Of a stretch of DNA of 64,000 nt, positions 54,581-63,661 are shown piece by piece (within the stretch, counting starts at the first letter, position 1; each line of letters begins with the position of its first letter). The position numbers and the translations under genes were made by a program. This DNA comes from CAZTJA01 sp964613745 (lineage in GTDB: Bacteria > Desulfobacterota > Desulfomonilia > Desulfomonilales > Desulfomonilaceae): the NCBI GenBank assembly GCA_964613745.1, contig CAZTJA010000003.1:1-64000 (forward strand). Reading direction: 5' to 3'. The notes below the pieces were generated by a model that was not told the origin of the DNA, did not search any database, and worked only from the letters and a program-made list of their open reading frames with translations.

Positions 54581-55267
54581 ATGGACCATTTTTCGCAGGA
54601 TAATAATACCCATACTGCAGAAGCAGATCCCCCAGTAACAGCGCAAACGAGTTTTTCAGAGCCGGAACACACAATCTTCGAGTCTCGTGTCGAACCCAAT
54701 CATGCTGAATTCGTACTCTTTTTGGGAGCGATATCCTTATTTACCTGCGGTCTCGCCGGAATAATGGCATGGCTCATCGGCCGTTCCGATTTAAAAAAGA
54801 TTCGCGCGGGCCTTATGTCGGACCAACGAATCGGCTTGCTCAAATTGGGACGCACACTCGGAATTCTGGGGACTATTATTTTTTTTGCGTCGGCAGCGGC
54901 GGTCACTCTAGCATTGAGAACCGGTCTACCTCAGGTTGTGAATCCTTTTTCATACAACCGAATTGATCCGCAATTCGCATCTTACATCGGTCAATGGAAC
55001 GGAGAAAAAGGTTCATATCTCAACATATACGCGGATGGTCGAGCAGATTTTAAATCCCGAACTATGACCATCACCGGGGGCAAACTGGACATTCGAGCAG
55101 ACTCCCTTTCCGTCAGTATTCTAAGTTTCTCGAAAAAATGGATAATACGCAAAGCACCCGAACTTCGAGAAGACGGATGGTTCATGGAACTTGATGATGA
55201 GACTTTTTCTAAGACTGAGCAAGGCCTCATAGTCGAGAAAACGCTTATCGGTCCGCACAAAGGCTAA
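54581..55267 (+). CDS. Two-helix membrane protein with a C-terminal soluble domain
   Basis: A 228-residue protein. The first 45 residues are polar, then two hydrophobic helices (about 47-68 and 93-117) separated by a basic loop (WLIGRSDLKKIRAG), the DUF4190-like layout. The C-terminal domain (about 125-228) has short strands (LNIYADGRADFKS) as in small lipocalin-like domains. The frame is open 96 bases further upstream, through the structured RNA; the ATG after the T-run is preferred. Function unknown. Confidence 0.75.
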   Translation: MDHFSQDNNTHTAEADPPVTAQTSFSEPEHTIFESRVEPNHAEFVLFLGAISLFTCGLAGIMAWLIGRSDLKKIRAGLMSDQRIGLLKLGRTLGILGTIIFFASAAAVTLALRTGLPQVVNPFSYNRIDPQFASYIGQWNGEKGSYLNIYADGRADFKSRTMTITGGKLDIRADSLSVSILSFSKKWIIRKAPELREDGWFMELDDETFSKTEQGLIVEKTLIGPHKG

Positions 55268-55318
55268 TTAAAGAATTTGGTTTTAGACGAGAATTTAGAA
55301 AATAGTTGGAAACGGAAG

Positions 55319-55338
55319 GAGGCTCAATAATGAGCCTC
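55319..55338. terminator. Bidirectional hairpin between convergent genes
   Basis: A perfect 8-bp stem GAGGCTCA / TGAGCCTC with an ATAA loop lies between the stop codons of two convergent genes. Neither side has a long T-run. Confidence 0.55.
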
Positions 55339-55348
55339 ACTGGATTAA

Positions 55349-55657
55349 TTAAGGATACAAGGACTGTCCTCTATAGATAAATACAAACTCTTCATCATTA
55401 ATATCAACGGTAATAGTTCCACCGCGATTTTGAGCATAAACGAGCCAGCTAGGTTTCTCCTGACATCCATACGAGATTTGGGGCATGTGTTTCCAGGATT
55501 TTTTGTCGAACCATGCCAGCAACTTTGATTCTGGGCTTATTCTCCTGGCCTGTCGATCCGCCAATGTACGAGCTTCCAAGAAATCGAGATCTTGATTCAC
55601 TTGCAAATTAATTGGTGAAACCAACATTTCCTTCTTTACGGGTCTCACATCAATCAT
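55349..55657 (-). CDS. Small conserved-looking protein, AF1514-like
   Basis: A 102-residue soluble protein. The core contains LDFLEARTLADRQARRISPESKLLAWFDK, then a single cysteine in SYGCQEKPSWLVYAQNRGG, and TVDINDEEFVFIYRG at the end. This resembles a small family annotated AF1514 in archaea and Deltaproteobacteria, judged from memory. The role is unknown. GGAGGGG supports this ATG over a TTG 18 bases earlier. Confidence 0.75.
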   Translation of the reverse strand: MIDVRPVKKEMLVSPINLQVNQDLDFLEARTLADRQARRISPESKLLAWFDKKSWKHMPQISYGCQEKPSWLVYAQNRGGTITVDINDEEFVFIYRGQSLYP

Positions 55658-55881
55658 GAAGTACCCCTCCAACAATTAAGGTATTGGTAGGGGATTATGC
55701 AGGAAATGTGCCTTCTCAGGATTGGTCTTTGAATGTGCGAAATATCAAATAATTGGCAATCTTCTTTACTGCGTAATGAGCAAAATGTTCGCCTTTAATG
55801 AGGATAAAAAACCCGTATGCCGGAAGAGCGGCAAAATGGAGGGGAAAAGTCACACGTGCATGAAATTTAGAGGATATTCGT

Positions 55882-57507
55882 TTAGCGCATTCTTCCGAAT
55901 CCACTTATCAAATGCCTGATTTTAATTGGATTTTCTCCTGAAAGATATTCGCTCAGTTTTTCTTCAGTTTTTTTATCATCCAATGTGACGCGATGGTGCT
56001 GACGTACATGTTCAGCCCACGACACTACGGTGAAGGTCTCTACAATCTGCTGAGGAGATGCAAGATCTTGGTAGACGTTCCAGTCCATGGCTCCATTTCG
56101 TCGACGGATCTTTCCAATGTCGAAAAGCAACTTGTACATCTGATTTTCGGTACCCGGTTTGATCGTATATTCGACCGTCACCAGTAGAGGCCCGTCATTT
56201 GGTTGGGGTTCCACAACCAGTTCCGGTTCCGGCCAATGCATAGAAGGAGACAAATCCAGCTCGCTTCCTTGCTCTAACGGTCGTTTGATGCCCGGAACAA
56301 GAGTCAAAAGCAGTACCATAGCGGCTGCGCTTAGAGCCAAGGTTACGTTGAGGTAGTCACTTATAAAGCCCCACATGACCCCCGACAGAGCCAATCCTCC
56401 CTGAAAAACCAATGTGTAAAAAGACAAAGCTCTGGCTCGAACCCATGAGGGTGAAGTTGTTTGAACGGCCACATTGAAATTAGACATGGTTATAGTCCAG
56501 GCGGCACCTGAAAAGAGAAGAGCAGGTATTAACGCCACGGGGCTTCTGAATTGAGCCAAGGCCAGTGTTCCCAGAGCGAAAACGAGAGATGCGGAAATAA
56601 GAAGGAAGTTGACTCCACATCGGTTTCGGAGAAAAGGCATGACCGAGGCACCCATGAGGGCTCCGACCCCGAGACTGCCCAGCAGTAATCCGAATCCAGT
56701 GGAATCCCAATTCAGCTCCTTGCGTACCACAACAGGAAGCAACGCCCATAGTGCACCTGCAGAGATAATGAAAAGGAAGCTTCTACCAAGGATTCTTGGA
56801 AGCGAGGATGAATTGAATAGGTAACGCAAGCCGGCCTGGATGGCTCCAATTACCTGCTCTGGAGGACTATCGACCTTTTTCGGGGTTTCTTTCCAGAAGT
56901 AGATAACCGCCAAAACTCCCACGAAGGAAAGAGCGTTGATAAGAAACACATATGCAGGTCCCATGGCGGCAACCACAATTCCACCTACTGCAGGACCGAT
57001 CGATCTCGCAAGATTGAAAGTCATACTGTTGAGGGCTATTGCTGCAGGTAAGTCATTGCGGGGCACGAGATCCGGCATTATTGCCTGCCACGCCGGCATG
57101 TTCATTGCCGCTCCCAGACCAAGAGCAAAGGTAAACCCCAGTAAAATCCAAGGTGAAGACATGCCTAGAAATGTTACGACGCTCAGTCCCGCCGCGGCCA
57201 AGAGCATCCATCCCTGGGTCACCAATAAAAATCGTCTTCTATCGACTACGTCGGCTAATGCTCCAGCGGGAAGGACTACAAAGAAAACAGGGAGACTTGT
57301 TGCGGTCTGCATGAGAGCCGTAAACAGGGGGGAAGGGGAGAGAGAGGTCATCAGCCATACCCCTCCCAAGTTTTGCATCCATGTACCTAGATTTGATACG
57401 AGAGAAGCCAACCAGAGATGCCGAAAAATACTGATTCCGAGTGGATTCCAAATGCTGATTTCCGTTGACTGAGTCATCTCAAAACCCGTAAGTGCTCTCA
57501 GTTGCAT
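55882..57507 (-). CDS. MFS_3-type exporter with a C-terminal dabb-like domain
   Basis: A 541-residue major facilitator of the EntS-like MFS_3 family, which exports enterobactin-type siderophores or other small molecules. Twelve hydrophobic helices span about residues 20-410; loop motifs such as GALADVVDRRRFLLVTQ and RNDLPAAIALNSMTFNLARSIGP are typical. After residue 440 a soluble alpha/beta domain of about 95 residues follows (VEYTIKPGTENQM...FTVVSWAEH), like a dimeric alpha-beta barrel. The start at 57507 or ten codons later is uncertain. Confidence 0.9.
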   Translation of the reverse strand: MQLRALTGFEMTQSTEISIWNPLGISIFRHLWLASLVSNLGTWMQNLGGVWLMTSLSPSPLFTALMQTATSLPVFFVVLPAGALADVVDRRRFLLVTQGWMLLAAAGLSVVTFLGMSSPWILLGFTFALGLGAAMNMPAWQAIMPDLVPRNDLPAAIALNSMTFNLARSIGPAVGGIVVAAMGPAYVFLINALSFVGVLAVIYFWKETPKKVDSPPEQVIGAIQAGLRYLFNSSSLPRILGRSFLFIISAGALWALLPVVVRKELNWDSTGFGLLLGSLGVGALMGASVMPFLRNRCGVNFLLISASLVFALGTLALAQFRSPVALIPALLFSGAAWTITMSNFNVAVQTTSPSWVRARALSFYTLVFQGGLALSGVMWGFISDYLNVTLALSAAAMVLLLTLVPGIKRPLEQGSELDLSPSMHWPEPELVVEPQPNDGPLLVTVEYTIKPGTENQMYKLLFDIGKIRRRNGAMDWNVYQDLASPQQIVETFTVVSWAEHVRQHHRVTLDDKKTEEKLSEYLSGENPIKIRHLISGFGRMR

Positions 57508-57585
57508 CGGCTAATCAGGTTTAGTCTGTCGAACAGTACGTGCAACCCGTAGTTGAGTTGGCAATGAAATAGATTCATGAGAGAC

Positions 57586-58527
57586 TTAAATGTCGCCCGG
57601 AAAGCCGAAGATGCCTTTTTGCGAAGGAATTCTGGACGTTTCGTCACTTTTTGGCTTCGCCTCACGTTTCATCTGCGGGGCTTGTGGAATTGGTTTTCCG
57701 GCTACTGCCAAATCGGCGATTTTCTTGACCACATTTATTGGGATGGCGAACCCTATTCCCATATATCCCCCGCTGCGTGAAAGAATTGCCGTATTTATAC
57801 CGACCACCTGGCCGTCGATATTTAAGAGCGGACCGCCCGAGTTGCCCGGGTTTATGGCAGCATCGGTTTGGATAAAGTCTTCGTGATCGAGAATTCCCAT
57901 GTGGCTTCGTCCTGTAGCGCTGACTATTCCAGCTGTTACCGTGCGCATCAAACCGAAGGGATTACCTACCGCAAGAACCCAGTCTCCTACTTCGAGGGAC
58001 CTTGAATCACCCAAGGAAGCATGGGGAAAATTTTTGCCATCTATTTTGATGATTGCGATATCCGTACGAGCATCGGCTCCGATTAACTTGGCTTTGTACT
58101 TCTTATCTGATTCCAGGGTTACTTGGATCTCGTCGGCCCCGTTGATCACATGGCGATTCGTCAGAATGTATCCACGAGGGTCGAAAATGAAACCAGACCC
58201 GACTCCTAGACGTCGGTCCTGAAAAGACCTTCCACCCCTGTCGCCAAAAAACCTTTTCATGAAATCGTCGCCAAAAAACTCACGAAAAGGATGATTCTCA
58301 AAGAAAGCTTCAATGTCGGGATCCGCACGAACGGCCGCTCGCTTGATTGCGGTTACATTTACGACGGCAGGTTTGATGGCTTTAGACACCTGACGGAAAG
58401 AATCCTGCAACTCTTTCATTGCGGCTTTGCCGGCTTGGGCTGATGCGTTCTCCGGAATATAAACCAGGCTTAAACAAACCACTGCTGCAAGAATGATTCT
58501 CCTTGCAGAAACCAAAGGAATCTTCAT
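57586..58527 (-). CDS. HtrA/DegP-like periplasmic serine protease without PDZ
   Basis: A 313-residue exported protease of family S1C. A signal peptide (about 8-30) is followed by a trypsin-like domain with the triad histidine in LTNRHV, aspartate in ARTDIAIIK and serine in NPGNSGGP. After the protease domain only about 50 residues remain, proline- and lysine-rich, with no PDZ domain, so it is shorter than DegP or DegS. GGAG supports this ATG over one 24 bases upstream. Confidence 0.93.
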   Translation of the reverse strand: MKIPLVSARRIILAAVVCLSLVYIPENASAQAGKAAMKELQDSFRQVSKAIKPAVVNVTAIKRAAVRADPDIEAFFENHPFREFFGDDFMKRFFGDRGGRSFQDRRLGVGSGFIFDPRGYILTNRHVINGADEIQVTLESDKKYKAKLIGADARTDIAIIKIDGKNFPHASLGDSRSLEVGDWVLAVGNPFGLMRTVTAGIVSATGRSHMGILDHEDFIQTDAAINPGNSGGPLLNIDGQVVGINTAILSRSGGYMGIGFAIPINVVKKIADLAVAGKPIPQAPQMKREAKPKSDETSRIPSQKGIFGFPGDI

Positions 58528-58695
58528 TGTGTCTCCATAGGCTTTATTCATCCGATATGGACATTTCCTAATCTACTGCAGGCGGGCCTCGCAGAACTGA
58601 TCTTATTGGACAAAGACATCGACACCACGTTCCTCATGAAATGAGATTACTGTGATCAAACGAGGAGCAAAAATGAATTGGCTAAACTTACTTCG

Positions 58696-59382
58696 TCAAC
58701 TTAACAGTTTTAGCTGCTCGTCATGGCCATCAGGGTTCAAAGATTTTGTAGCGTTCCGCAATACTTGTGGGCCCAGGAGACCCAAAGACATGAGCAACTT
58801 CGCCAAATCTTCCACAGGCATATCAAGTCTGGAAAAATCTTTTTCGGCAACAAGGAGGTTAAACCCCGTGGCGGGAATGGGAGAATTGGGGACGAAAACG
58901 AGATAAAATTTTTCACCGTTCGTCAGTGTGTAGCATTCTGATGAGGTCAAGAGCGCCAACATCTTCGCATTACCGAGGGTGATTATGCCTACCCCTCCAA
59001 ATCTCTCAAGTCCGGTCTGATCCTTTGCTCCGAAGAGATCCACCACCTGACCTACGGCCATATAAATTTTGCCGAAGAGCGGTATAGCTGCGAACATTTT
59101 ATCCAAAGCCGCATGGAAGCGGGCTATTGTTGCGCGGTTGACGAGAAAACCCAGAAGAATAAGCACAATTACTACGACCAGGTATCCAGTCAAATATGCA
59201 GGATATCTGTTGGAAGGACCGGCAATTTTCACGATCAACATGCCGAAAGTACTGCTGGGACCAATGTATGCGTCTGCTATTTTTACGATCCAGGTGACCA
59301 CAAACACTGTTACTACAAAAGGCAAAATTGTTGCAATTCCGGTTAGAAAGAAACGAACCAAGGTTCCGAAAACCGCTCTCAT
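58696..59382 (-). CDS. DUF502 membrane protein
   Basis: A 228-residue membrane protein of the DUF502 family. Two N-terminal hydrophobic segments (about 8-30 and 62-85) and a third near 110 precede a soluble C-terminal domain with GVGIITLGNAKMLALLTSSECYTLTNGEKFYLVFVPNSPIPATG, of which FVPNSPIPATG is diagnostic. The role of the family is not known. GGAGA precedes the ATG. Confidence 0.92.
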   Translation of the reverse strand: MRAVFGTLVRFFLTGIATILPFVVTVFVVTWIVKIADAYIGPSSTFGMLIVKIAGPSNRYPAYLTGYLVVVIVLILLGFLVNRATIARFHAALDKMFAAIPLFGKIYMAVGQVVDLFGAKDQTGLERFGGVGIITLGNAKMLALLTSSECYTLTNGEKFYLVFVPNSPIPATGFNLLVAEKDFSRLDMPVEDLAKLLMSLGLLGPQVLRNATKSLNPDGHDEQLKLLS

Positions 59383-59551
59383 AATTTCTCCGATTACATG
59401 AATTCAGTACAATTGAGGAAAACCCGGGTAGTGTTCATCTATAAGGAAATCCGGCAAACGTGATATCCGAACGTCAATAGAGTATACTCGAATAGCCGAC
59501 AGGAAACGGCCTGGGTGACCCTGTAAGCCCGTCTGACGGCAACCGCCCGGA

Positions 59552-59809
59552 TTAACTCCAGACACACCCTTCCGGTTGAACGCTGCCGGATGCTGAACGA
59601 TGATTTTGTGCCGAGTAGCGATGATCTGAAACTCCACCGATCTTGGGATCTTTTACCGGACCGCGTATTCTTTTAGCTCCAAGTTCCGAAAAATTTACAC
59701 TTACAAACACACTGAATAGAAATAAAGTGATCAGCAGAACTCCGAGTATGATCATGATCGGGTCATTATTTGTCCGTGTCCGGCTCGGTTCAGGAGGAGT
59801 TGATTTCAT
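59552..59809 (-). CDS. Small single-helix membrane protein
   Basis: An 85-residue open frame with one hydrophobic helix (about 17-38, IMIILGVLLITLFLFSVFVSV) and a polar tail with no recognised motif. AGGGC precedes the ATG. The C-terminal 30 residues look like random translation, so the real protein might be shorter or the frame may not be genuine. Confidence 0.4.
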   Translation of the reverse strand: MKSTPPEPSRTRTNNDPIMIILGVLLITLFLFSVFVSVNFSELGAKRIRGPVKDPKIGGVSDHRYSAQNHRSASGSVQPEGCVWS

Positions 59810-60017
59810 AGTAGCCCTTCGCTTTTCCACTCTCTAGGCGTCTATAGCTCAGATGACGTACAACCCGACGTTGCAAGGTCCATCATAAGCTTATTCATTG
59901 CAAATGGTACACATCGCACATAGAATCTAAATTTGGAACAGGCAATCGAGATTCACTTTGGTGAAAATGCACTGCTTTGTAGTGAGCAATATCACATGAA
60001 CTCTTAGGAGGAGACAA

Positions 60018-60650
60018 ATGGATGCAGCGGCTTTTGTCAAGGAGAATATAACCTGGTTGGGACATGCGTCTTTTCGCATATCAGGTTCTAAAGCGGTTGT
60101 CTATATAGATCCCTGGAAGCTGGCGAGTGCTGAACCTGCGGACATCATCTGCATAACACATAGTCATTTTGATCATTTATCCAAAGAAGATATCGAAAAG
60201 ATACGTAAAGATTCGACCATCATAGTGGGACCGCCCGATTGTGATGCGGGATTCGGATCTTCGTTTAGAAAAATTGCACCAGGTCAATCGCTTACAATTG
60301 CTGACACACTGATCGAAGCCGTCCCGGCATATAATACCGACAAGGACTTTCACCCGAAAAATAATAATTGGGTTGGTTACATTGTCACTCTTGATGGTGT
60401 TCGTGTATACCATACCGGCGATAGTGATCATATACCGGAAATGGCCGATATCAAGGCGGACGTAGCGCTGCTACCCGTTGGCGGAACATACACGATGACC
60501 GTTGAGCAAGCTGCTGAAGCAGTAAAAAGTTTCAACCCGAAAGTCGCCGTACCTATGCATTGCGGAGACATCGTGGGTTCTCTTGAGGACAGAAATACTT
60601 TCAAAAGATCAGTCCAATCCGATGTTGTGATCCTGAATCCAATAAAATAG
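60018..60650 (+). CDS. MBL-fold metal-dependent hydrolase
   Basis: A 210-residue metallo-beta-lactamase-fold hydrolase. WLGHASFRI near the start and the metal-binding HSHFDHL near residue 51 are followed by VYHTGDSDHIPEM (metal aspartate) and PMHCGD (second-site histidine). It resembles the UPF0173/L-ascorbate-lactonase-like group. GGAGGAGA precedes the ATG. gltX follows 18 bases later. Confidence 0.93.
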   Translation: MDAAAFVKENITWLGHASFRISGSKAVVYIDPWKLASAEPADIICITHSHFDHLSKEDIEKIRKDSTIIVGPPDCDAGFGSSFRKIAPGQSLTIADTLIEAVPAYNTDKDFHPKNNNWVGYIVTLDGVRVYHTGDSDHIPEMADIKADVALLPVGGTYTMTVEQAAEAVKSFNPKVAVPMHCGDIVGSLEDRNTFKRSVQSDVVILNPIK

Positions 60651-60668
60651 TTAAGGTTACAATTTTCC

Positions 60669-62165
60669 ATGAATTTTGACTCAAACTCCAAGAATGTGCG
60701 CGTGAGATTCGCCCCTTCACCCACTGGGTATCTGCATTTAGGCGGGGCTCGAACAGCCCTCTACAACTGGCTTTGGGCTAAGAAGAACAATGGAACTTTC
60801 ATTTTGCGTATCGAGGATACCGATCTGGAAAGATCTACTCAAGAATCCGTTCAAGAGATACTTAATGGATTAACTTGGCTCGGTTTAGATTGGAACGAAG
60901 GACCATATTTACAGACGGCAAATCTGGAAAAGCATGTTGAAGCGGCCCATCGCATGCTTCAATCCGGACATGTGTACCGCTGCTTTTGCACCAAAGAGGA
61001 ACTTGATCAACAAAGGAAAGAAGCCGAGAACAAGAAAACTGCGTTTATGTACGATGGTCGTTGCAGAAAACTATCTGAAACCGATATTTCTCAGAGAATC
61101 GAAAACGGAGTTCCATTTGTCTTAAGGTTCAAGGTACCCGAAGATGGTGAAAAGATAATTGCGTTCGATGATGCCGTTTATGGCAGAGTTGAAAAAAAGT
61201 GCAAAGATATAGAGGATTTTGTGATCGTACGATCCGATGGACGACCTTTATATATTCTGAGCAATGCCGTCGATGACGCCTTGGATCGAATAACACACGT
61301 GATACGGGGCGCGGACGGCCTCGCGAACACACCTAAGCAGGTTCTGCTGTATAAGGCACTGGGAATTGAGCCGCCCATTTTTGCTCACATGCCGCTCACG
61401 CTTGACAACAAGAAAGCAAAACTTTCCAAACGTACTCACGGTGAAGTTGTTACCATATCCTTTTACAAGAATCGTGGATTCTTGCCCTGGGCGCTCTGTA
61501 ATTTTATGGCTCTTCTTGGCTGGTCTTCACCTGATGGGCGTGAGTTTTTTTCCAGGGAGGAGCTGGTTGAAGTATTCGATTTAGCGCGGATCAATCGCTC
61601 AAATTCGATATTCAACTATGTTCCGGGTGACGAGCGAAATTGGACGGATCCCAAGGCCATTCACTTTAATTCGACCTATATCCGGACCATGCCGATACAG
61701 GAGCTTTTACCATATGTTAAAGAGGAACTAGAAGCACAGGGACTCTGGAGTGAAACCTATGAAGCGGATCGGCGCAATTGGTTTGTGACTACGGTGGACC
61801 TGATAAGAGCCAGATATCTCACCATCAAAGACTTCTCTGCAAATGGACGGTGCTACTTCACTGATGACTTTCCTTTTGACGAGAAGGCAGTTAAGAAGAA
61901 TTTTAAGGATCCGATACTCAAGGAATTGCTGCCGGACTTGAGCCGGAATCTTGCCGAGCTTCCGGATTTTTCTCACACGCACGCCGAAGATGTTTTTCGC
62001 ACATTCTCAGAAACAAAGGGAATCAAAGCAGGTTTGCTCATAAATGCCGTTCGAACCGCCGTTTCCGGTACTTCCGTTGGTCCGGGCTTATTCGAAATGC
62101 TCGAACTTCTCGGAAAAGAAAAGACTACGAAACGAATTGACGAGGCAGTAAAAAGGTTTTTTTAA
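60669..62165 (+). CDS. gltX: Glutamyl-tRNA synthetase
   Basis: A 498-residue class Ib synthetase. The HIGH-like motif is HLGGARTAL in FAPSPTGYLHLGG, and the KMSKS equivalent is KLSKR near residue 254. Anticodon-binding domains occupy the C-terminal third. Besides charging tRNA-Glu it supplies glutamyl-tRNA to the C5 tetrapyrrole route that HemL completes. The zinc-binding region contains CFCTKEEL. Confidence 0.98.
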   Translation: MNFDSNSKNVRVRFAPSPTGYLHLGGARTALYNWLWAKKNNGTFILRIEDTDLERSTQESVQEILNGLTWLGLDWNEGPYLQTANLEKHVEAAHRMLQSGHVYRCFCTKEELDQQRKEAENKKTAFMYDGRCRKLSETDISQRIENGVPFVLRFKVPEDGEKIIAFDDAVYGRVEKKCKDIEDFVIVRSDGRPLYILSNAVDDALDRITHVIRGADGLANTPKQVLLYKALGIEPPIFAHMPLTLDNKKAKLSKRTHGEVVTISFYKNRGFLPWALCNFMALLGWSSPDGREFFSREELVEVFDLARINRSNSIFNYVPGDERNWTDPKAIHFNSTYIRTMPIQELLPYVKEELEAQGLWSETYEADRRNWFVTTVDLIRARYLTIKDFSANGRCYFTDDFPFDEKAVKKNFKDPILKELLPDLSRNLAELPDFSHTHAEDVFRTFSETKGIKAGLLINAVRTAVSGTSVGPGLFEMLELLGKEKTTKRIDEAVKRFF

Positions 62166-62255
62166 TAGTAGCAAAGAATTGCTCAATTCTTCGATGCTTT
62201 AATTGTTATTAAGGTGAGCTCCAATTTGGAGCAAGCTGGAGAACGGGAGAATGCC

Positions 62256-63578
62256 ATGTCCGATAATGGAGTGAATGCAAAAACCCATTGTCCATTTTCT
62301 ATTTCCAGATCTTTGAAGGACAACATAGAACCGGATGAGTATAACCCGTACGGGAACGCCCTTGCCCAGTTTGAAAAAGCAATATCTCATCTCGACCTTA
62401 AACAAGGAGTTATGGAAACGCTACGGTATCCTAAGCGTGAATTGTCCGTCACCTTCCCGGTCGAAATGGACAATAAGGATATCAGGGTTTTTCGAGGTTA
62501 TCGCGTTCACCACTCGGTGGTAAAGGGTCCTACTAAAGGAGGAATTCGATATTCTCCGGATGTAACTTTGGATGAAATACGAGCATTGGCCATGTGGATG
62601 ACATGGAAATGCGCGCTGATGAACCTACCATACGGAGGAGCTAAGGGCGGGGTTGTCGTAGATCCCAAAACTTTGTCCCAACGAGAACTAGAACGTCTAA
62701 CCAGACGCTATGCCACTGAGATCAGTCTCATGATGGGGCCTGAAAGTGATATTCCAGCTCCGGACATGGGAACCAACCCACAGGTAATGGCCTGGATGAT
62801 GGACACCTATTCAATGCACAGAGGCTTTTCCGTACCTGCGGTGGTAACCGGTAAACCTGTGGAGATCGGTGGATCATTGGGGCGAACTGAGGCGACCGGT
62901 CGTGGCGTGGCCGTCACAATAATGGAATCTCTGAAGCTACTTGGAATGCGAAAGGAAGATGTTACAGTAGCCATACAGGGATTCGGAAATGTAGGCTCGG
63001 TTACGGCTAAATTGGCTCACGAATTCGGTCTCAAAATTGTAGCCGTTACGGGGTCTAAAGGCGGCATATATCGCGAGTCCGGCATTGACCCATTGGCATT
63101 GTCCCGACATGCTGAAACAAGTGGATCCATAGCTGATTTTCAAGATTCCGACAATATCTCCAATGAAGAACTTCTCACGGCGGATGTGGACATACTTGTG
63201 GCAGCCGCGATCGAAAATCAAATCACGACAAAAAACGCTAACGAAATTAAGGCAAAAATAATCGCCGAAGGTGCAAACGGTCCTGTTACTCCGGATGCTG
63301 ACGACATTCTGAACGACAGGAACGTATTCATCATACCGGATATATTATGTAATGCCGGTGGAGTCACGGTTAGCTACTTAGAATGGGTGCAGGACCTCCA
63401 ATCATTCTTCTGGCCGGTAGAAGAAATAAACATAAAGCTGCAGAATTTGATGCTGCGAGCTTTTGAAAGCGTGATGGAATCAGTAAGGATATACAAAGTG
63501 CCGAATCGAGAGGCAGCTCAAATCCTCGCTATAAAGCGAATAGCAGATGCGATAGTGATTAGAGGTATTTACCCGTGA
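62256..63578 (+). CDS. gdhA: NAD(P)-dependent glutamate dehydrogenase
   Basis: A 440-residue Glu/Leu/Phe/Val dehydrogenase family enzyme. VHHSVVKGPTKGGIRYSP and GGAKGGV form the glutamate-binding part, with the catalytic lysine in PYGGAKGGV. The Rossmann domain shows VAIQGFGNVGSVTAKL near residue 237. The size and MTWKCALMNLP favour glutamate over leucine. The frame is open to a GTG at 62214, but GGGAG just before this ATG is the better start. Confidence 0.96.
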   Translation: MSDNGVNAKTHCPFSISRSLKDNIEPDEYNPYGNALAQFEKAISHLDLKQGVMETLRYPKRELSVTFPVEMDNKDIRVFRGYRVHHSVVKGPTKGGIRYSPDVTLDEIRALAMWMTWKCALMNLPYGGAKGGVVVDPKTLSQRELERLTRRYATEISLMMGPESDIPAPDMGTNPQVMAWMMDTYSMHRGFSVPAVVTGKPVEIGGSLGRTEATGRGVAVTIMESLKLLGMRKEDVTVAIQGFGNVGSVTAKLAHEFGLKIVAVTGSKGGIYRESGIDPLALSRHAETSGSIADFQDSDNISNEELLTADVDILVAAAIENQITTKNANEIKAKIIAEGANGPVTPDADDILNDRNVFIIPDILCNAGGVTVSYLEWVQDLQSFFWPVEEINIKLQNLMLRAFESVMESVRIYKVPNREAAQILAIKRIADAIVIRGIYP

Positions 63579-63661
63579 TCAACCTTGAGGTAATAAGATT
63601 GGCCGGCAGAGTCATGATCCGATTAACACAAACGGAATCTCTGGTCTGAATGGGAATAGAA

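Noticed and set aside
55722..55919. Plus-strand 65-codon frame between convergent genes
   Set aside because: No ribosome site and no protein-like features; it overlaps the 3' end of the MFS gene.
56936..57472. Plus-strand 178-codon frame
   Set aside because: Antisense to the MFS exporter; an artefact of a long coding region.
59460..59580. Possible SAM-I or cobalamin riboswitch
   Set aside because: CGGCAACC resembles part of a SAM-I motif, but the GGAGGGAC core and the other conserved boxes of either class are absent.
59836..59890. tRNA-like start (TCTATAGCTCAGATG) in an intergenic stretch
   Set aside because: The D-arm-like TAGCTCAG is present, but no anticodon arm, no T-loop GTTCGA and no matching acceptor stem could be found.
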